This document shows, piece after piece, positions 24,040 through 32,219 of a stretch of 37,105 nt of DNA. Both the position numbers and the translations under genes were made by a program. The notes beneath the pieces are model-generated. The model saw only the letters and a program-made list of their open reading frames with translations. It ran no database searches and had not been told where the DNA came from. Source of the DNA: DAOUMU01 sp034409055 (GTDB taxonomy: Bacteria > Chloroflexota > Anaerolineae > 4572-78 > J111); contig DAOUMU010000532.1 in assembly GCA_034409055.1 (NCBI GenBank), positions 1 to 37,105 on the forward strand, read 5' to 3'. Position 1 is the stretch's first letter; every line of letters begins with the position of its first letter.

Positions 24040-24360
24040 ATGGAAGTTAAATTACTGCTTGTTTACAATATTAAACCTAACAGAGAAGCCGAATATTACC
24101 GGTATGTGCTGGGTGAATTTTTGCCTACGCTACAAAATATGGGTTTGTATATGGTTGAGGGTTGGCATACTGCCTATGGTGATTACCCAATGCGTCTGAT
24201 TGCATTTCAGGCCGATAATGAAAAGGAAATGCAAAATATCTTGGCCAGTTCCGAATGGAAGACAGCCAAAGAGAAATTACTCAGGCTTGTACGTGATTAT
24301 GAAGAACGTATTGTGCAAGCTAAAAACGTGTTTCAATTTTTCATACCAAACAGCAAGTGA
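24040..24360 (+). CDS. Small protein, probably dimeric alpha/beta-barrel fold
   Basis: 106 residues: LLLVYNIKPNREAEYYRYVLGEFLPTLQNMGLYMVEGWHTAYGDYPMRLIAFQADNEKEMQNIL. The beta-alpha-beta pattern with an early KPNREAEY and a later helix before a final strand suggests a ferredoxin-like dimeric barrel of the NIPSNAP/ABM kind. No catalytic residues can be named. ATG at 24040 has AAGGA about 7 nt upstream. It shares a transcript with the DUF350 gene and ends before a terminator. Confidence 0.65.
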   Translation: MEVKLLLVYNIKPNREAEYYRYVLGEFLPTLQNMGLYMVEGWHTAYGDYPMRLIAFQADNEKEMQNILASSEWKTAKEKLLRLVRDYEERIVQAKNVFQFFIPNSK

Positions 24361-24433
24361 AAAAGAGTTTGGAATAGCTAACGTCCGTTGATACTCATCG
24401 CAAGAATATAAGAGACTAGAATAAAAAGTGGGG

Positions 24434-24465
24434 GAGCCTGGATGGCTATCCGGGCTTCTTTTTTG
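24434..24465 (+). terminator. Rho-independent terminator
   Basis: Stem GCCTGGAT / ATCCGGGC (one T-G pair), loop GGCT, then TTCTTTTTTG. It closes the DUF350 transcription unit. Confidence 0.8.
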
Positions 24466-24496
24466 TCGGTATTAGACAACCCTTTCTAAGAAAATT

Positions 24497-24525
24497 TCGA
24501 CAATTCAGAAAGCATTGAGTATAAT
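24497..24525 (+). promoter_or_regulatory. Promoter of the AAA ATPase gene
   Basis: TCGACA (24497-24502), 17 bp, TATAAT (24520-24525). The leader is about 65 nt. Confidence 0.6.
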
Positions 24526-24597
24526 GAATGAGTAATCTAACCGGGATGTTTTGAATACTACGTAAATTGACAAATCTGGGCTATTGGAGGTTGGATT

Positions 24598-25983
24598 ATG
24601 GCTACAACAGGAAGTTTAAAACAATTGAGCGGCAGTAGCACTTTGGCACAGCCACGAAGACGTTTGGGCACAGCAGAATTAGGTGTTCCCAGCGTCCAAC
24701 GATTCGAGGGTATGGCAGAACTCCTCGAACCGCCAGCTTCGCTGGATGAGTTAGATATCTCTCAAGGGATGGCAACTGATATTTTGCTGCGGCTAACCTA
24801 TTCTGAAGGGGATGTCAGCGCGACCCGGGCTGAGGAGGTCATCAAGCTACCTTATCGTTTACTGGACGATTTACTGGCCTGGTTACAGCAAGAGCATCTG
24901 GTTGAAGTGTCCAAAGCAGTCGGTAGTTTGGGACGACGAGGCTATGTTTATAGTTTAACCGATGGCGGACGAGCCAGGGCCAAGGAATCTTTTGAACGTT
25001 CTCAGTATATCGGAGCAGCGCCTGTGCCGCTGAAGACATACAGTAAATCCGTTTTGCTACAAGCCACTGTGCAAAAGCTATCGCGGACAGATGTGCAGCA
25101 AGCTCTGAACCACCTGATTTTACCCAAGGATTTTGACCGCAAGATCGGTCCGGCCGTCAATGCCGGCAGTTCCCTCTTTTTATACGGGCCTCCTGGCAAC
25201 GGTAAAACCACGATTTCTGAAGCTATCGCTGAGATGTTGGGGGGAGGCGCGCCCATCTGGATCCCTTACGCCGTGACAATTGGGGGAGCTATTATTCAGA
25301 TCTATGATAGCCTCATTCATAAAGAGGGCCAGGAAGAACGAGGTGGAGCCGACAATCGTTGGGGATTGTTTCAACGACCGGCGGTGATGGTAGGTGGTGA
25401 ATTAAAAATGGACCACCTGGAATTGCGCTACGAGGATACGGCCAGATTTTACGAAGCCCCCCTCCAGATGAAAGCTAACTGTGGCATGTTTTTGATTGAC
25501 GACTTTGGTCGCCAACAAATTAGCCCCACGGAACTGTTAAATCGCTGGATTGTCCCTCTTGAAACAGAAATAGATTTCTTGCGGCTTAACACGGGTCAAA
25601 CTTTTCAGGTTCCCTTCAAACAACTGTTGGTGTTCAGTACCAATTTGGATCCGGACGATTTGGTAGATGGGGCCTTTCTGCGGCGTATCCAGCTTAAAGT
25701 AGGCGTGTTTGGGCCTGATGAAAGAATGTTTTACCAGATATTTGACAACCAGGCCAAGGTTCTGGGCTTTCCGGAGGTGGACAGGAACTCATTCCTTTAC
25801 CTGCTCAACGAGTGGTACCGCAAAACGGGCAAGCCGCTGCAGTCGGTCCATCCCCGCGACATTTTAAAAGCAGTCAAGGTCCTATGCGAATACGCCAATG
25901 AACCGTTACGTATGTCCCCTCAGCTCATCGAAGAAGCTTGCCAGGGCTACTTTGTCAAAGCCAAATCCGGTGAGATTTTATAA
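24598..25983 (+). CDS. AAA-family ATPase with N-terminal winged-helix-like region
   Basis: 461 residues, cytoplasmic. Residues about 50-135 look like a winged helix (MATDILLRLTYSEGDVSATRAEEVIKLPYRLLDDLLAWLQ...GRRGYVYSLTDGGR). The ATPase core follows: Walker A GPPGNGKTT (about 197-205), Walker B-like FLIDDFG (near 298), sensor-1-like LVFSTNLDP and an arginine stretch FLRRIQLKVG, with a helical lid (VHPRDILKAVKVL). The ATG at 24598 has GGAGG 7 nt upstream. It has its own promoter and is monocistronic. I recognise the domain type, not a named function. A chaperone, helicase loader or signalling role is possible. Confidence 0.8.
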   Translation: MATTGSLKQLSGSSTLAQPRRRLGTAELGVPSVQRFEGMAELLEPPASLDELDISQGMATDILLRLTYSEGDVSATRAEEVIKLPYRLLDDLLAWLQQEHLVEVSKAVGSLGRRGYVYSLTDGGRARAKESFERSQYIGAAPVPLKTYSKSVLLQATVQKLSRTDVQQALNHLILPKDFDRKIGPAVNAGSSLFLYGPPGNGKTTISEAIAEMLGGGAPIWIPYAVTIGGAIIQIYDSLIHKEGQEERGGADNRWGLFQRPAVMVGGELKMDHLELRYEDTARFYEAPLQMKANCGMFLIDDFGRQQISPTELLNRWIVPLETEIDFLRLNTGQTFQVPFKQLLVFSTNLDPDDLVDGAFLRRIQLKVGVFGPDERMFYQIFDNQAKVLGFPEVDRNSFLYLLNEWYRKTGKPLQSVHPRDILKAVKVLCEYANEPLRMSPQLIEEACQGYFVKAKSGEIL

Positions 25984-25991
25984 AATAGAGT

Positions 25992-26933
25992 TTAACGTGA
26001 CCGGCGACTACGAGTAGTTCTTTTGTTCTTTGAGTGGCTGTTTTGAGTAATTGCGGCGCTCAGGTGGGCGCCAAAAAGGGTAATCAAACTGCTTAGATAG
26101 ATCCATAACATTAGGGCGATGACGGCTCCTAACGAGCCATATACCAGATGATGTTTGACCAAGCCACTGCTGAGATACCAGGTAAAACCAGCTTTAATGA
26201 TTTCCCAACCAATTGTGGCAATCAATGCGCCCCAGGCCGCCTCTGACCATTTGACTTTAGTGTTTGGTACCCATTGATACAGTAACAGAAAGGCTATAAA
26301 CATAAATAACAGGGGCAGCAATTTTGACAAGACCTTCCAGGCGAAGCTTTTGTAAATTAAGATGCTGCCCCACAAAGGTATATTAAATTGAGATAAAAGA
26401 TTAAGGGCCGTGGTAGAAATCAGTGAGAGAATCAGGAGCACCACCAAGCTGCCGACGATAGTCACGGCCATTAAACGACGGGCCAAGAAACCACGCGGCT
26501 TGGCGTTGCGCCAGGCTTGATTAATATTTTGGGTCAAGATTGAAAAAACAGCCGTGGCCGACCACAGTAAACCGATTGTGCCCACAATGCTCACCGCCCC
26601 CCGTAGCCGGAGAACCTGTTGAATGTTTGTTTTGACCAGCCCCTGAGAAGCGGGCAGAACCTCGCCCACAAAGTTCAGTACCTGGCTTTGGATCTGCTCG
26701 CTTTTTAGCACGGAACTGCCAATTGCTACCAAAAAAAGCAAAAGCGGAAAAAGGGAAAAAAGCGCGTAATAAGTAATCGCTGCGGCAGCATCTGTTGCTT
26801 CGGCTTCACGGAATTGTTGGATGGCGCTAACTAAAATCTGCAAGGTGCCTCGACTCAACTTATTGGTCTTTCTGTAAACAGTTCGACCCCTCGTCTTGAA
26901 GTTCTTCTTCATCGTCTTGTCGCTCATTGGCAT
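25992..26933 (-). CDS. YihY/UPF0761 family membrane protein
   Basis: 313 residues with about six membrane helices. The family signature is present: EATDAAAAITYYALFSLFPLLLFLVAIG, QAWRNAKPRGFLARRLMA, and YGSLGAVIALMLWIYLSSLITLFGA. Older annotations call these ribonuclease BN, which is not supported. The ends are basic (KTRGRTVYRKTNK and KNKRTTRSRRSR). ATG at 26933 has AAGGA 6 nt upstream, and a TATAAT-like box lies at plus 26961-26966. It converges with the AAA ATPase gene, only 8 bp apart. Confidence 0.9.
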   Translation of the reverse strand: MPMSDKTMKKNFKTRGRTVYRKTNKLSRGTLQILVSAIQQFREAEATDAAAAITYYALFSLFPLLLFLVAIGSSVLKSEQIQSQVLNFVGEVLPASQGLVKTNIQQVLRLRGAVSIVGTIGLLWSATAVFSILTQNINQAWRNAKPRGFLARRLMAVTIVGSLVVLLILSLISTTALNLLSQFNIPLWGSILIYKSFAWKVLSKLLPLLFMFIAFLLLYQWVPNTKVKWSEAAWGALIATIGWEIIKAGFTWYLSSGLVKHHLVYGSLGAVIALMLWIYLSSLITLFGAHLSAAITQNSHSKNKRTTRSRRSR

Positions 26934-27100
26934 GGTTTTCCTTCAGTTAACTTTCGTTATATTATAACATCTTCTATCAAAAGTAAATGCCTTTGGCCTA
27001 TTTTTGCTTTATTTTTAAATTTTGATAAAGTTCCATTTTGACGTATACTGTCTGTTTGTGTGTCTTGACCGGATAAAACTTGATGGAATACACGCAAATT

Positions 27101-27181
27101 ATGTAGGGTAAGTTGCCAACTTGCCCGCAGCAGCTTGACAAGTTAGCAACTTGCCTGGCGCAGAAAAGAAAATTCCTATAG
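27101..27181. repeat. 81-bp hairpin repeat, GTAGGGTAAG family, copy 2
   Basis: It aligns along its whole length with 15149-15230. The arms are GTTGCCAACTTG / CAAGTTAGCAAC, so the change GTGGC/GCCAC to GTTGC/GCAAC is compensatory at one pair. It ends 40 bp before rplI, in its leader. A shorter relative (AAGTTGCTAACTTGCCC) lies near 31188-31204. Confidence 0.75.
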
Positions 27182-27221
27182 CTCAAGTTAGCTTTGATTT
27201 TTGTTATGACTGGAGAGAACG

Positions 27222-27854
27222 ATGAAGGTTTTATTGCTTCAAGACGTTGAAAATTTGGGGTATGCTGGCGACGTAAAACGAGTGGCCAACGGCTATGGTC
27301 GCAACTATTTGCTACCACAAAATCTGGCGGTCCTGGCCACGCCAGGAGCATTGAAACAGGCTGAAACGATTCGCAAGGCAGCCGAAAGTCACCGGGCCCG
27401 TGAAACGGAAGATGCCCAGGCGATTGCCAATCAACTGGTCGATCTAGAATTGTTATTTGAACGGCGGGCTGGTGAAACCGGTCGATTGTATGGCTCTGTC
27501 ACCTCGGCCGATATCGCCGAAGCGATTGAAGCCAAAACCGGCATCACCATTGACAAACGTAAGGTCGCTTTGCCGGAACCTATCCGTAACCTGGGCCAGC
27601 AAGAGGTAACCATTAAATTGATGATGGATGTTTCAACCACGGTCAAAGCGGAGGTCTTGCCTCTGGGCGGCATTTTAGAGCGAGAACGACTGGCTGAGGC
27701 TGAAGAGGAACAGCTTGAGGCTGAAGCCACGCAAGCACCACCAGCAACCGAAGAAGAAGAAGAAGAAACGGAACCATCCTCGGCTCAAGCCACGCAGACA
27801 CCAACAGCCGAAGAAGAAACGGAACCGTCCTCGGCTCAAGCGCCGGAGAGTTAA
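27222..27854 (+). CDS. rplI: Ribosomal protein bL9 with an acidic C-terminal extension
   Basis: 210 residues; the family is usually about 150. The N-terminal domain is clear: MKVLLLQDVENLGYAGDVKRVANGYGRNYLLPQNLAV, binding 23S rRNA. The linker helix and C-terminal domain run to about 150 (FERRAGETGRLYGSVTSADIAEAIEAKTGI). The last 55-60 residues are Glu/Ala/Pro/Thr-rich low complexity, with an imperfect 17-residue tandem duplication (EETEPSSAQATQTP..., DNA period 51 bp). ATG at 27222 has GGAGAG 6 nt upstream. It stands alone, without rpsF, ssb or rpsR next to it. Confidence 0.95.
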   Translation: MKVLLLQDVENLGYAGDVKRVANGYGRNYLLPQNLAVLATPGALKQAETIRKAAESHRARETEDAQAIANQLVDLELLFERRAGETGRLYGSVTSADIAEAIEAKTGITIDKRKVALPEPIRNLGQQEVTIKLMMDVSTTVKAEVLPLGGILERERLAEAEEEQLEAEATQAPPATEEEEEETEPSSAQATQTPTAEEETEPSSAQAPES

Positions 27855-27880
27855 GCGTGTGTGTTTTTCTTGATCAAATA

Positions 27881-27912
27881 AACAAGGCCGCCCCCATGGG
27901 GGCGGCCTTGTT
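27881..27912. terminator. Palindromic terminator after rplI
   Basis: AACAAGGCCGCCCC and GGGGCGGCCTTGTT form a perfect stem around CATG. There is no long T-run after it, but the stem is very stable. It starts 26 bp after the rplI stop. Confidence 0.7.
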
Positions 27913-27944
27913 ATTGAGATTATATCAGGCTATAGGCTGGTATT

Positions 27945-28145
27945 CAGGGCAAAACTGTAGCGGGTGCACGCTTCGCGGTATGCGCCAGTGGCAAGGCATA
28001 GGGATGCCTCGCCCACGTTTCCGCCCACGAAACCAGGCTAATTATCCTGGGCAAAACTGTAGCGGGTGCACGCTTCGCGGTATGCGCCAGCGGCAAGGTA
28101 TAGGGATGCTTCGCCTACGTTTTGCCCTGGAAACCAGGCTAATTA
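27945..28145. repeat. Two tandem copies (C and D) of the GCAAAAC hairpin repeat
   Basis: Two direct copies with a 102-bp period (27945-28029 and 28046-28130), each followed by GAAACCAGGCTAATTA. Termini of copy D are CCTGGGCAAAAC and GTTTTGCCCTGG; copy C is degenerate at its right end. They share the GGCATAGGGATGCC arm with copies A and B, but the first arm differs. The last bases include the stop codon of the adjoining secreted-protein gene. Confidence 0.8.
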
Positions 28146-31099
28146 CCCTCCTTGATGATGATAGGTAAATAAACCGCGCTCCCGCTGCCGACCGTGATGC
28201 TAAAGCCCTGGTTGGCTGTCCCTTTGAAGTTGCTGGCTACAACCGTGACGGCCTGGTTGCCTTGCTGGTCGGCCGTTGGCGTCCAGGAGATTTGTCCGGT
28301 GTTTTGGTCAATCGTCATGCCGGTCGGGAAGATAGTCAGGGTGTAGGTCGGGGCTGGATTGCCAACAGCATCCACGTCGTAACTGTAAGCTTCTCCGACG
28401 GTGGCCTCGGTCACCGGGTTTGAGGTGAAGATTGGCGCAGCTAAGCCCACCTCAACCGTAAAGTCCTGGGTATCCGTTCCCTCCGAGTTGATCGCTTTAA
28501 CCTGGACATTATGGTTCCCTTGCTGGTCAAGAGTCGGCGTCCAAGAGATCTCGCCCGTATTTTGGTCAATCGTCATGCCGGTTGGGAAGACGGTCAGGCT
28601 GTAGGTGGGGATTGGATTACCGCTTGCCTCCACGTCGTAAGTGTAGAGCTCGTTAACAACGGCCTGGGTCACCGGCTGCGAGGTAATCTCTGGAATGACC
28701 AAGCCGGCCGAGACGATAAATTCCTGGAAAGCCTGGCCGAGCCAGTTACTGGCTTTGACCCGAACCGTATGGTTCCCTTTTTGAGCGGGCGTGGGGGTCC
28801 AGGAAATCTGCCCGGTGTTTTGGGCAATCGTCATGCCGGTCGGGAAGATGGTCAGGGTGTAGGTCGGGGCTGGATTGCCAACAGCATCCACGTCGTAACT
28901 GTATTGCTGGCCGATGTTCACCGTCAGTCCCGGCGTCGAAGTAATCGCCGGAGCGCCACAGTAGCCGGGGCTGATTGTCCCGTTGTTATAGTGGGCCGCG
29001 ATTTCCGCCGGCGACAGAACCCGGTTATGCACGGCCACCTCGTCCAATTGACCTTCGAAGTGGAAGCCAGCGCCCAGATTTAACCAACCGAGGTTCAGCG
29101 GAGCCGAAGCCGAGCCGAAGCCGGCATTGTAGTCATCTTCCTGTCTCACTTCGGTGACGTCGACGCCATCGACGTAGAGCAGGTTCTGATCCGCGTTACC
29201 GTCGCGCACGCCCACCACGTGATGCCATGCTCCATCGTTGATGGACGGACCTCGCAGGGCTACCAGGTTGTTATTTACATCTGTCAAATGAAAGCGAGCT
29301 CTGCCGTTCGTATTTTCACAGCCTAACCACCAGTGCAGGTATGTATTGCTGTCATCGCGGCCGATGATGACTTCGTTATTGATCACATCGGAACCGGCAC
29401 AGGTTTTACCCGGCACACCTTTCATCCAGAACTCGATGGAAAAGCTGTCGTTTAGGCCCCAATTGAAGGCATCATCTCCGGCTATCACCGGGATGTTGAT
29501 CTTGGTGTTGGTGCCGTTGAACGCTTGAGCACCGCCGACCCGTCCCTCGAGCTGGCTGGTGGGGCAATTGCCGCCAACACACACCCCATCGTGGTCACTG
29601 TAGAAATCGTCATAACCCGTGGCCCCGTTATCTTGTTCATCTAGCTTCCAGTAGGCGATCATGTCCACCGTCGCCTGGCCCTGAACAGGGCAGGCCTGGG
29701 CCACTTCGGTCAAGATGACCTGGGCCGCATCAGAGTCCGTAACATTGTCACCAACCGCTGGTTTGCCGCTGACCGTCACACTGTTGATGAAGCCCTCATC
29801 TACATTGTTAACCGAGCAGGGGTAGGTCCAGGTCTCATCCTTGCCCATGATGCCGTCGTTGCCGGTGTCACCGGTGGGGTTGCTCAGCGAACCGCATTTC
29901 GTATCAACGACACTGACATTGGTCAGGTCGGTATCACCGGTGTTATCGACGGTAATAGTAAAGTTCGCGGCGTTACCAGAGGAGACGGTCTGGCTGGCGG
30001 GTGTCTTTTCAACGTCGATGCCGGGATTGATCACGTCTACCGCAGCCTGACCGCTATCCTCTACCTGAATGGCCGGGGTTACCTCGACGACCGTAGCCGT
30101 GGCGGTGGCCACGTTGGTGAAATCAACCGTCACACTATTTACCGTGCAGGTGTAGCTCCAGTCCTCATCCTGGTTGAGTTTGCCGTCGCCGTCGTCACCA
30201 CTGGGGCTGCTCAGCGTGTCACACCCAGGATCGTCGGTGATGATCACGTTCTCCAGGTCGGCATCGCCGGTGTTCGTGACCACAATGGTGAAATCGACGT
30301 TGGAGTTGCTGAGGACGGTCGGGGTGTTCGTACTCTTTTGAACGTTGAGGCTGGGGTTAATCACATCTATGGCCACGCCGTTGCTTTGCTTCTGCACCTG
30401 AACCCCAGATGCTCCCACAGCCGTGGCCGTGGCCGTGGCCACGTTGGTGAAATCAGCGGTCACACTGTTCACGGTGCAGGTGTAGCTCCAGTCCTCATCC
30501 TTGTTTAGTTTACCGTCGCCGTTATCACCACTGGGACTGCTCAGCGTGTCACACCCAGGATCGTCGGTGATAGTCACGTTCTCCAGGTCGGCATCGCCGG
30601 TGTTCGTGACCACAATGGTAAAGTTCACGTTAGAACCACTGGCGACGACCGGTGTGTTTGTGCTTTTCGCAACGCTAATGTCAGCCACAGTGACCGTGGC
30701 TGAGTCGTTGTCAGTGACGGCCGTCTGATCATCACCTCGCTTGCCGTTGACTGTAGCGATGTTGGTGAAACTCCCGGTGACATTGGAACGAGAACAACTG
30801 TAGGTCCAGGTCTCACTTGTATCGAGTATCCCGTCCCCGTTCGTGTCCCCACCAGGACCGGTCACCGTACACTCAGGGTCAGTGACGGCCACCTCAGTCA
30901 AAGTGACCCCACTGGTGTTGGTGACCGTCATGACAAAGGTGGCCTGGTCTCCTTTGACCACCACTTGATCCGACTCCTTGACAATGGTGATGTTTGCATC
31001 TGCCTGGGTCAAGGCCGGTATCCTCATTGTCAAAATCAGGGCAATGAGGGCCAATCCTAATGAGGCCAATATCTGGAGGAGAAATTTTTTGTCAGTCAT
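28139..31099 (-). CDS. Large secreted adhesin-like protein: DUF11 repeats, LamG-like domain, Ig-like repeats
   Basis: 986 residues. An N-terminal signal (about 1-33, LLQILASLGLALIALILTM) is followed by four DUF11-type repeats of about 105 residues (35-462). Each carries an acidic loop such as DTNGDGILDTSE or NGDGKLNKDE before a WxYxC motif. A concanavalin/LamG-like domain spans about 478-705 (AYWKLDE ... EGQLDEVAVHNRVLSPAEIAAHY). Three putative-Ig repeats (about 715-970) share PTYTLTIFPTGMTIDQNTGQISWTPT. The C-terminus is YLPIIIKEGN. The ATG at 31099 has AAGGA about 10 nt upstream. It is probably a cell-surface or released binding protein; the ligand is unknown. Confidence 0.9.
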   Translation of the reverse strand: MTDKKFLLQILASLGLALIALILTMRIPALTQADANITIVKESDQVVVKGDQATFVMTVTNTSGVTLTEVAVTDPECTVTGPGGDTNGDGILDTSETWTYSCSRSNVTGSFTNIATVNGKRGDDQTAVTDNDSATVTVADISVAKSTNTPVVASGSNVNFTIVVTNTGDADLENVTITDDPGCDTLSSPSGDNGDGKLNKDEDWSYTCTVNSVTADFTNVATATATAVGASGVQVQKQSNGVAIDVINPSLNVQKSTNTPTVLSNSNVDFTIVVTNTGDADLENVIITDDPGCDTLSSPSGDDGDGKLNQDEDWSYTCTVNSVTVDFTNVATATATVVEVTPAIQVEDSGQAAVDVINPGIDVEKTPASQTVSSGNAANFTITVDNTGDTDLTNVSVVDTKCGSLSNPTGDTGNDGIMGKDETWTYPCSVNNVDEGFINSVTVSGKPAVGDNVTDSDAAQVILTEVAQACPVQGQATVDMIAYWKLDEQDNGATGYDDFYSDHDGVCVGGNCPTSQLEGRVGGAQAFNGTNTKINIPVIAGDDAFNWGLNDSFSIEFWMKGVPGKTCAGSDVINNEVIIGRDDSNTYLHWWLGCENTNGRARFHLTDVNNNLVALRGPSINDGAWHHVVGVRDGNADQNLLYVDGVDVTEVRQEDDYNAGFGSASAPLNLGWLNLGAGFHFEGQLDEVAVHNRVLSPAEIAAHYNNGTISPGYCGAPAITSTPGLTVNIGQQYSYDVDAVGNPAPTYTLTIFPTGMTIAQNTGQISWTPTPAQKGNHTVRVKASNWLGQAFQEFIVSAGLVIPEITSQPVTQAVVNELYTYDVEASGNPIPTYSLTVFPTGMTIDQNTGEISWTPTLDQQGNHNVQVKAINSEGTDTQDFTVEVGLAAPIFTSNPVTEATVGEAYSYDVDAVGNPAPTYTLTIFPTGMTIDQNTGQISWTPTADQQGNQAVTVVASNFKGTANQGFSITVGSGSAVYLPIIIKEGN

Positions 31100-31436
31100 T
31101 GAGCTTTCTTCCTTTCAAACCAACAATAAGGAGGCTGGTTATTTGATTTGGGTATGTTTTAGCGTTGTAGGATTTATCCCAGGGGCAAGTTGCTAACTTG
31201 CCCTGCAACCAAAATGAAACGCACCCATTGATTTGGGCACATGTCAAGTGGGGTGTGGCATTGATGTAAGACGCCGGTTGCGCACTGAACCGACGCAGAA
31301 ACAATAACCAATAGTTCAAGCGGCGGCATAGAGATTCCGCCCTATGGGGGCAATAGTACCACATTCCCATTAGAGAAGCGCAAGAGAATCATGTGAATAT
31401 GGTTATAATTTAAGTGACAATGGTTATAAAAATTAA
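31100..31436. other. Upstream spacer of the secreted protein gene
   Basis: No gene is seen. It holds a partial hairpin repeat (near 31188-31210), a GCGGCATAGAGATTCCGCC hairpin (near 31322) that faintly resembles the GCAAAAC-family arm, and two copies of ATGGTTATAA (near 31399 and 31420). On the minus strand a TTGACA occurs near 31239 but without a good -10 box. Confidence 0.4.
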
Positions 31437-31467
31437 GGCCCTAAGGATTTTAAAAATCCTTAGGGCC
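31437..31467 (-). terminator. Terminator of the kinase-methyltransferase unit
   Basis: GGCCCTAAGGATTT and AAATCCTTAGGGCC form a near-perfect palindrome of 14 bp. On the minus strand it is followed by TTAATTTTTATAA. It lies 33 bp after the methyltransferase stop. Confidence 0.8.
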
Positions 31468-31499
31468 CGGTCACAAAGTCTATATCAGCCCAACCCTGG

Positions 31500-32219
31500 C
31501 TATTTTGTCCCCCACAGAAGCACGTAGCGGGGCACCCATTGAATCGGTCCGGTACGCCAGTCCTGCTCCATACGCTCAATTCCGCTCTGAAATGCCTCTG
31601 CGGAAATTAAGTGGAGAACCGAATAGGCTCTGTCGCGATACAGTTGAATGTCAGTCAGTGGCGAGGCGAATTCTACGGTCCGCTCGCCAATCTGGCTAAA
31701 CCCGGCCTGCGTCATCACTTGACGGAGGTAAGCCAGTCCCGGGTATCGCTTCAAATCAACTTCAATCGTTTCTGGAAAGTAGTAGGCCAGCGGTTGGCGA
31801 TGGCGAATGATCCACTCGGAATCGGTGGTGGTACACACTTTACCCCCCGGCTTGAGTACCCGGTAAGCTTCCCGAAAATAGGGCAGGTGATTGTCCAGGT
31901 GATGAATCACATCCACCGAAAAGACCAAATCGAAAAATTCCGAAAAAAAAGCCAGGCTTTCAGCCTGGCCCAGCTTAAAATTGATCCGGTCTGAGCGTTT
32001 TCTGGCCTGGGCTAACATCTGGCTGGATGGGTCAACGCCCCAACCCGAGCAGCCTACCCGTGTTGTTAAAGCGGTGATGTAGTTACCTGTACCGCAGCCT
32101 ACTTCAAGTACGCTGGTCGCCTGATCCAGGTGACCGGTCAAAAGAAGGTGGCGCAGCACTTCGGGGTGAACCTGACGATGACGGGCGTATGCCAACGCGA
32201 TCTCATCGTAGTCAATCAT
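31500..32219 (-). CDS. Class I SAM-dependent methyltransferase
   Basis: 239 residues from the ATG at 32219; the open frame continues upstream inside the kinase gene, but homologous-looking sequence begins at MIDYDEIALAYARHRQVHPEVL. Motif I is VLEVGCGTGNYITAL, motif II GVDPSSQMLAQA, motif IV DLVFSVDVIHHL, and motif post-I AESLAFF; YRVLKPGGK is typical of the Methyltransf_11/UbiE group. The substrate is unknown. It overlaps the last 8 nt of the histidine kinase gene, so translation is coupled and the two probably act in one pathway or response. Confidence 0.88.
   Translation of the reverse strand: MIDYDEIALAYARHRQVHPEVLRHLLLTGHLDQATSVLEVGCGTGNYITALTTRVGCSGWGVDPSSQMLAQARKRSDRINFKLGQAESLAFFSEFFDLVFSVDVIHHLDNHLPYFREAYRVLKPGGKVCTTTDSEWIIRHRQPLAYYFPETIEVDLKRYPGLAYLRQVMTQAGFSQIGERTVEFASPLTDIQLYRDRAYSVLHLISAEAFQSGIERMEQDWRTGPIQWVPRYVLLWGTK

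Noticed and set aside
25992..26933. Ribonuclease BN
   Set aside because: The YihY family was historically misnamed; the sequence is a multi-helix membrane protein without nuclease motifs.
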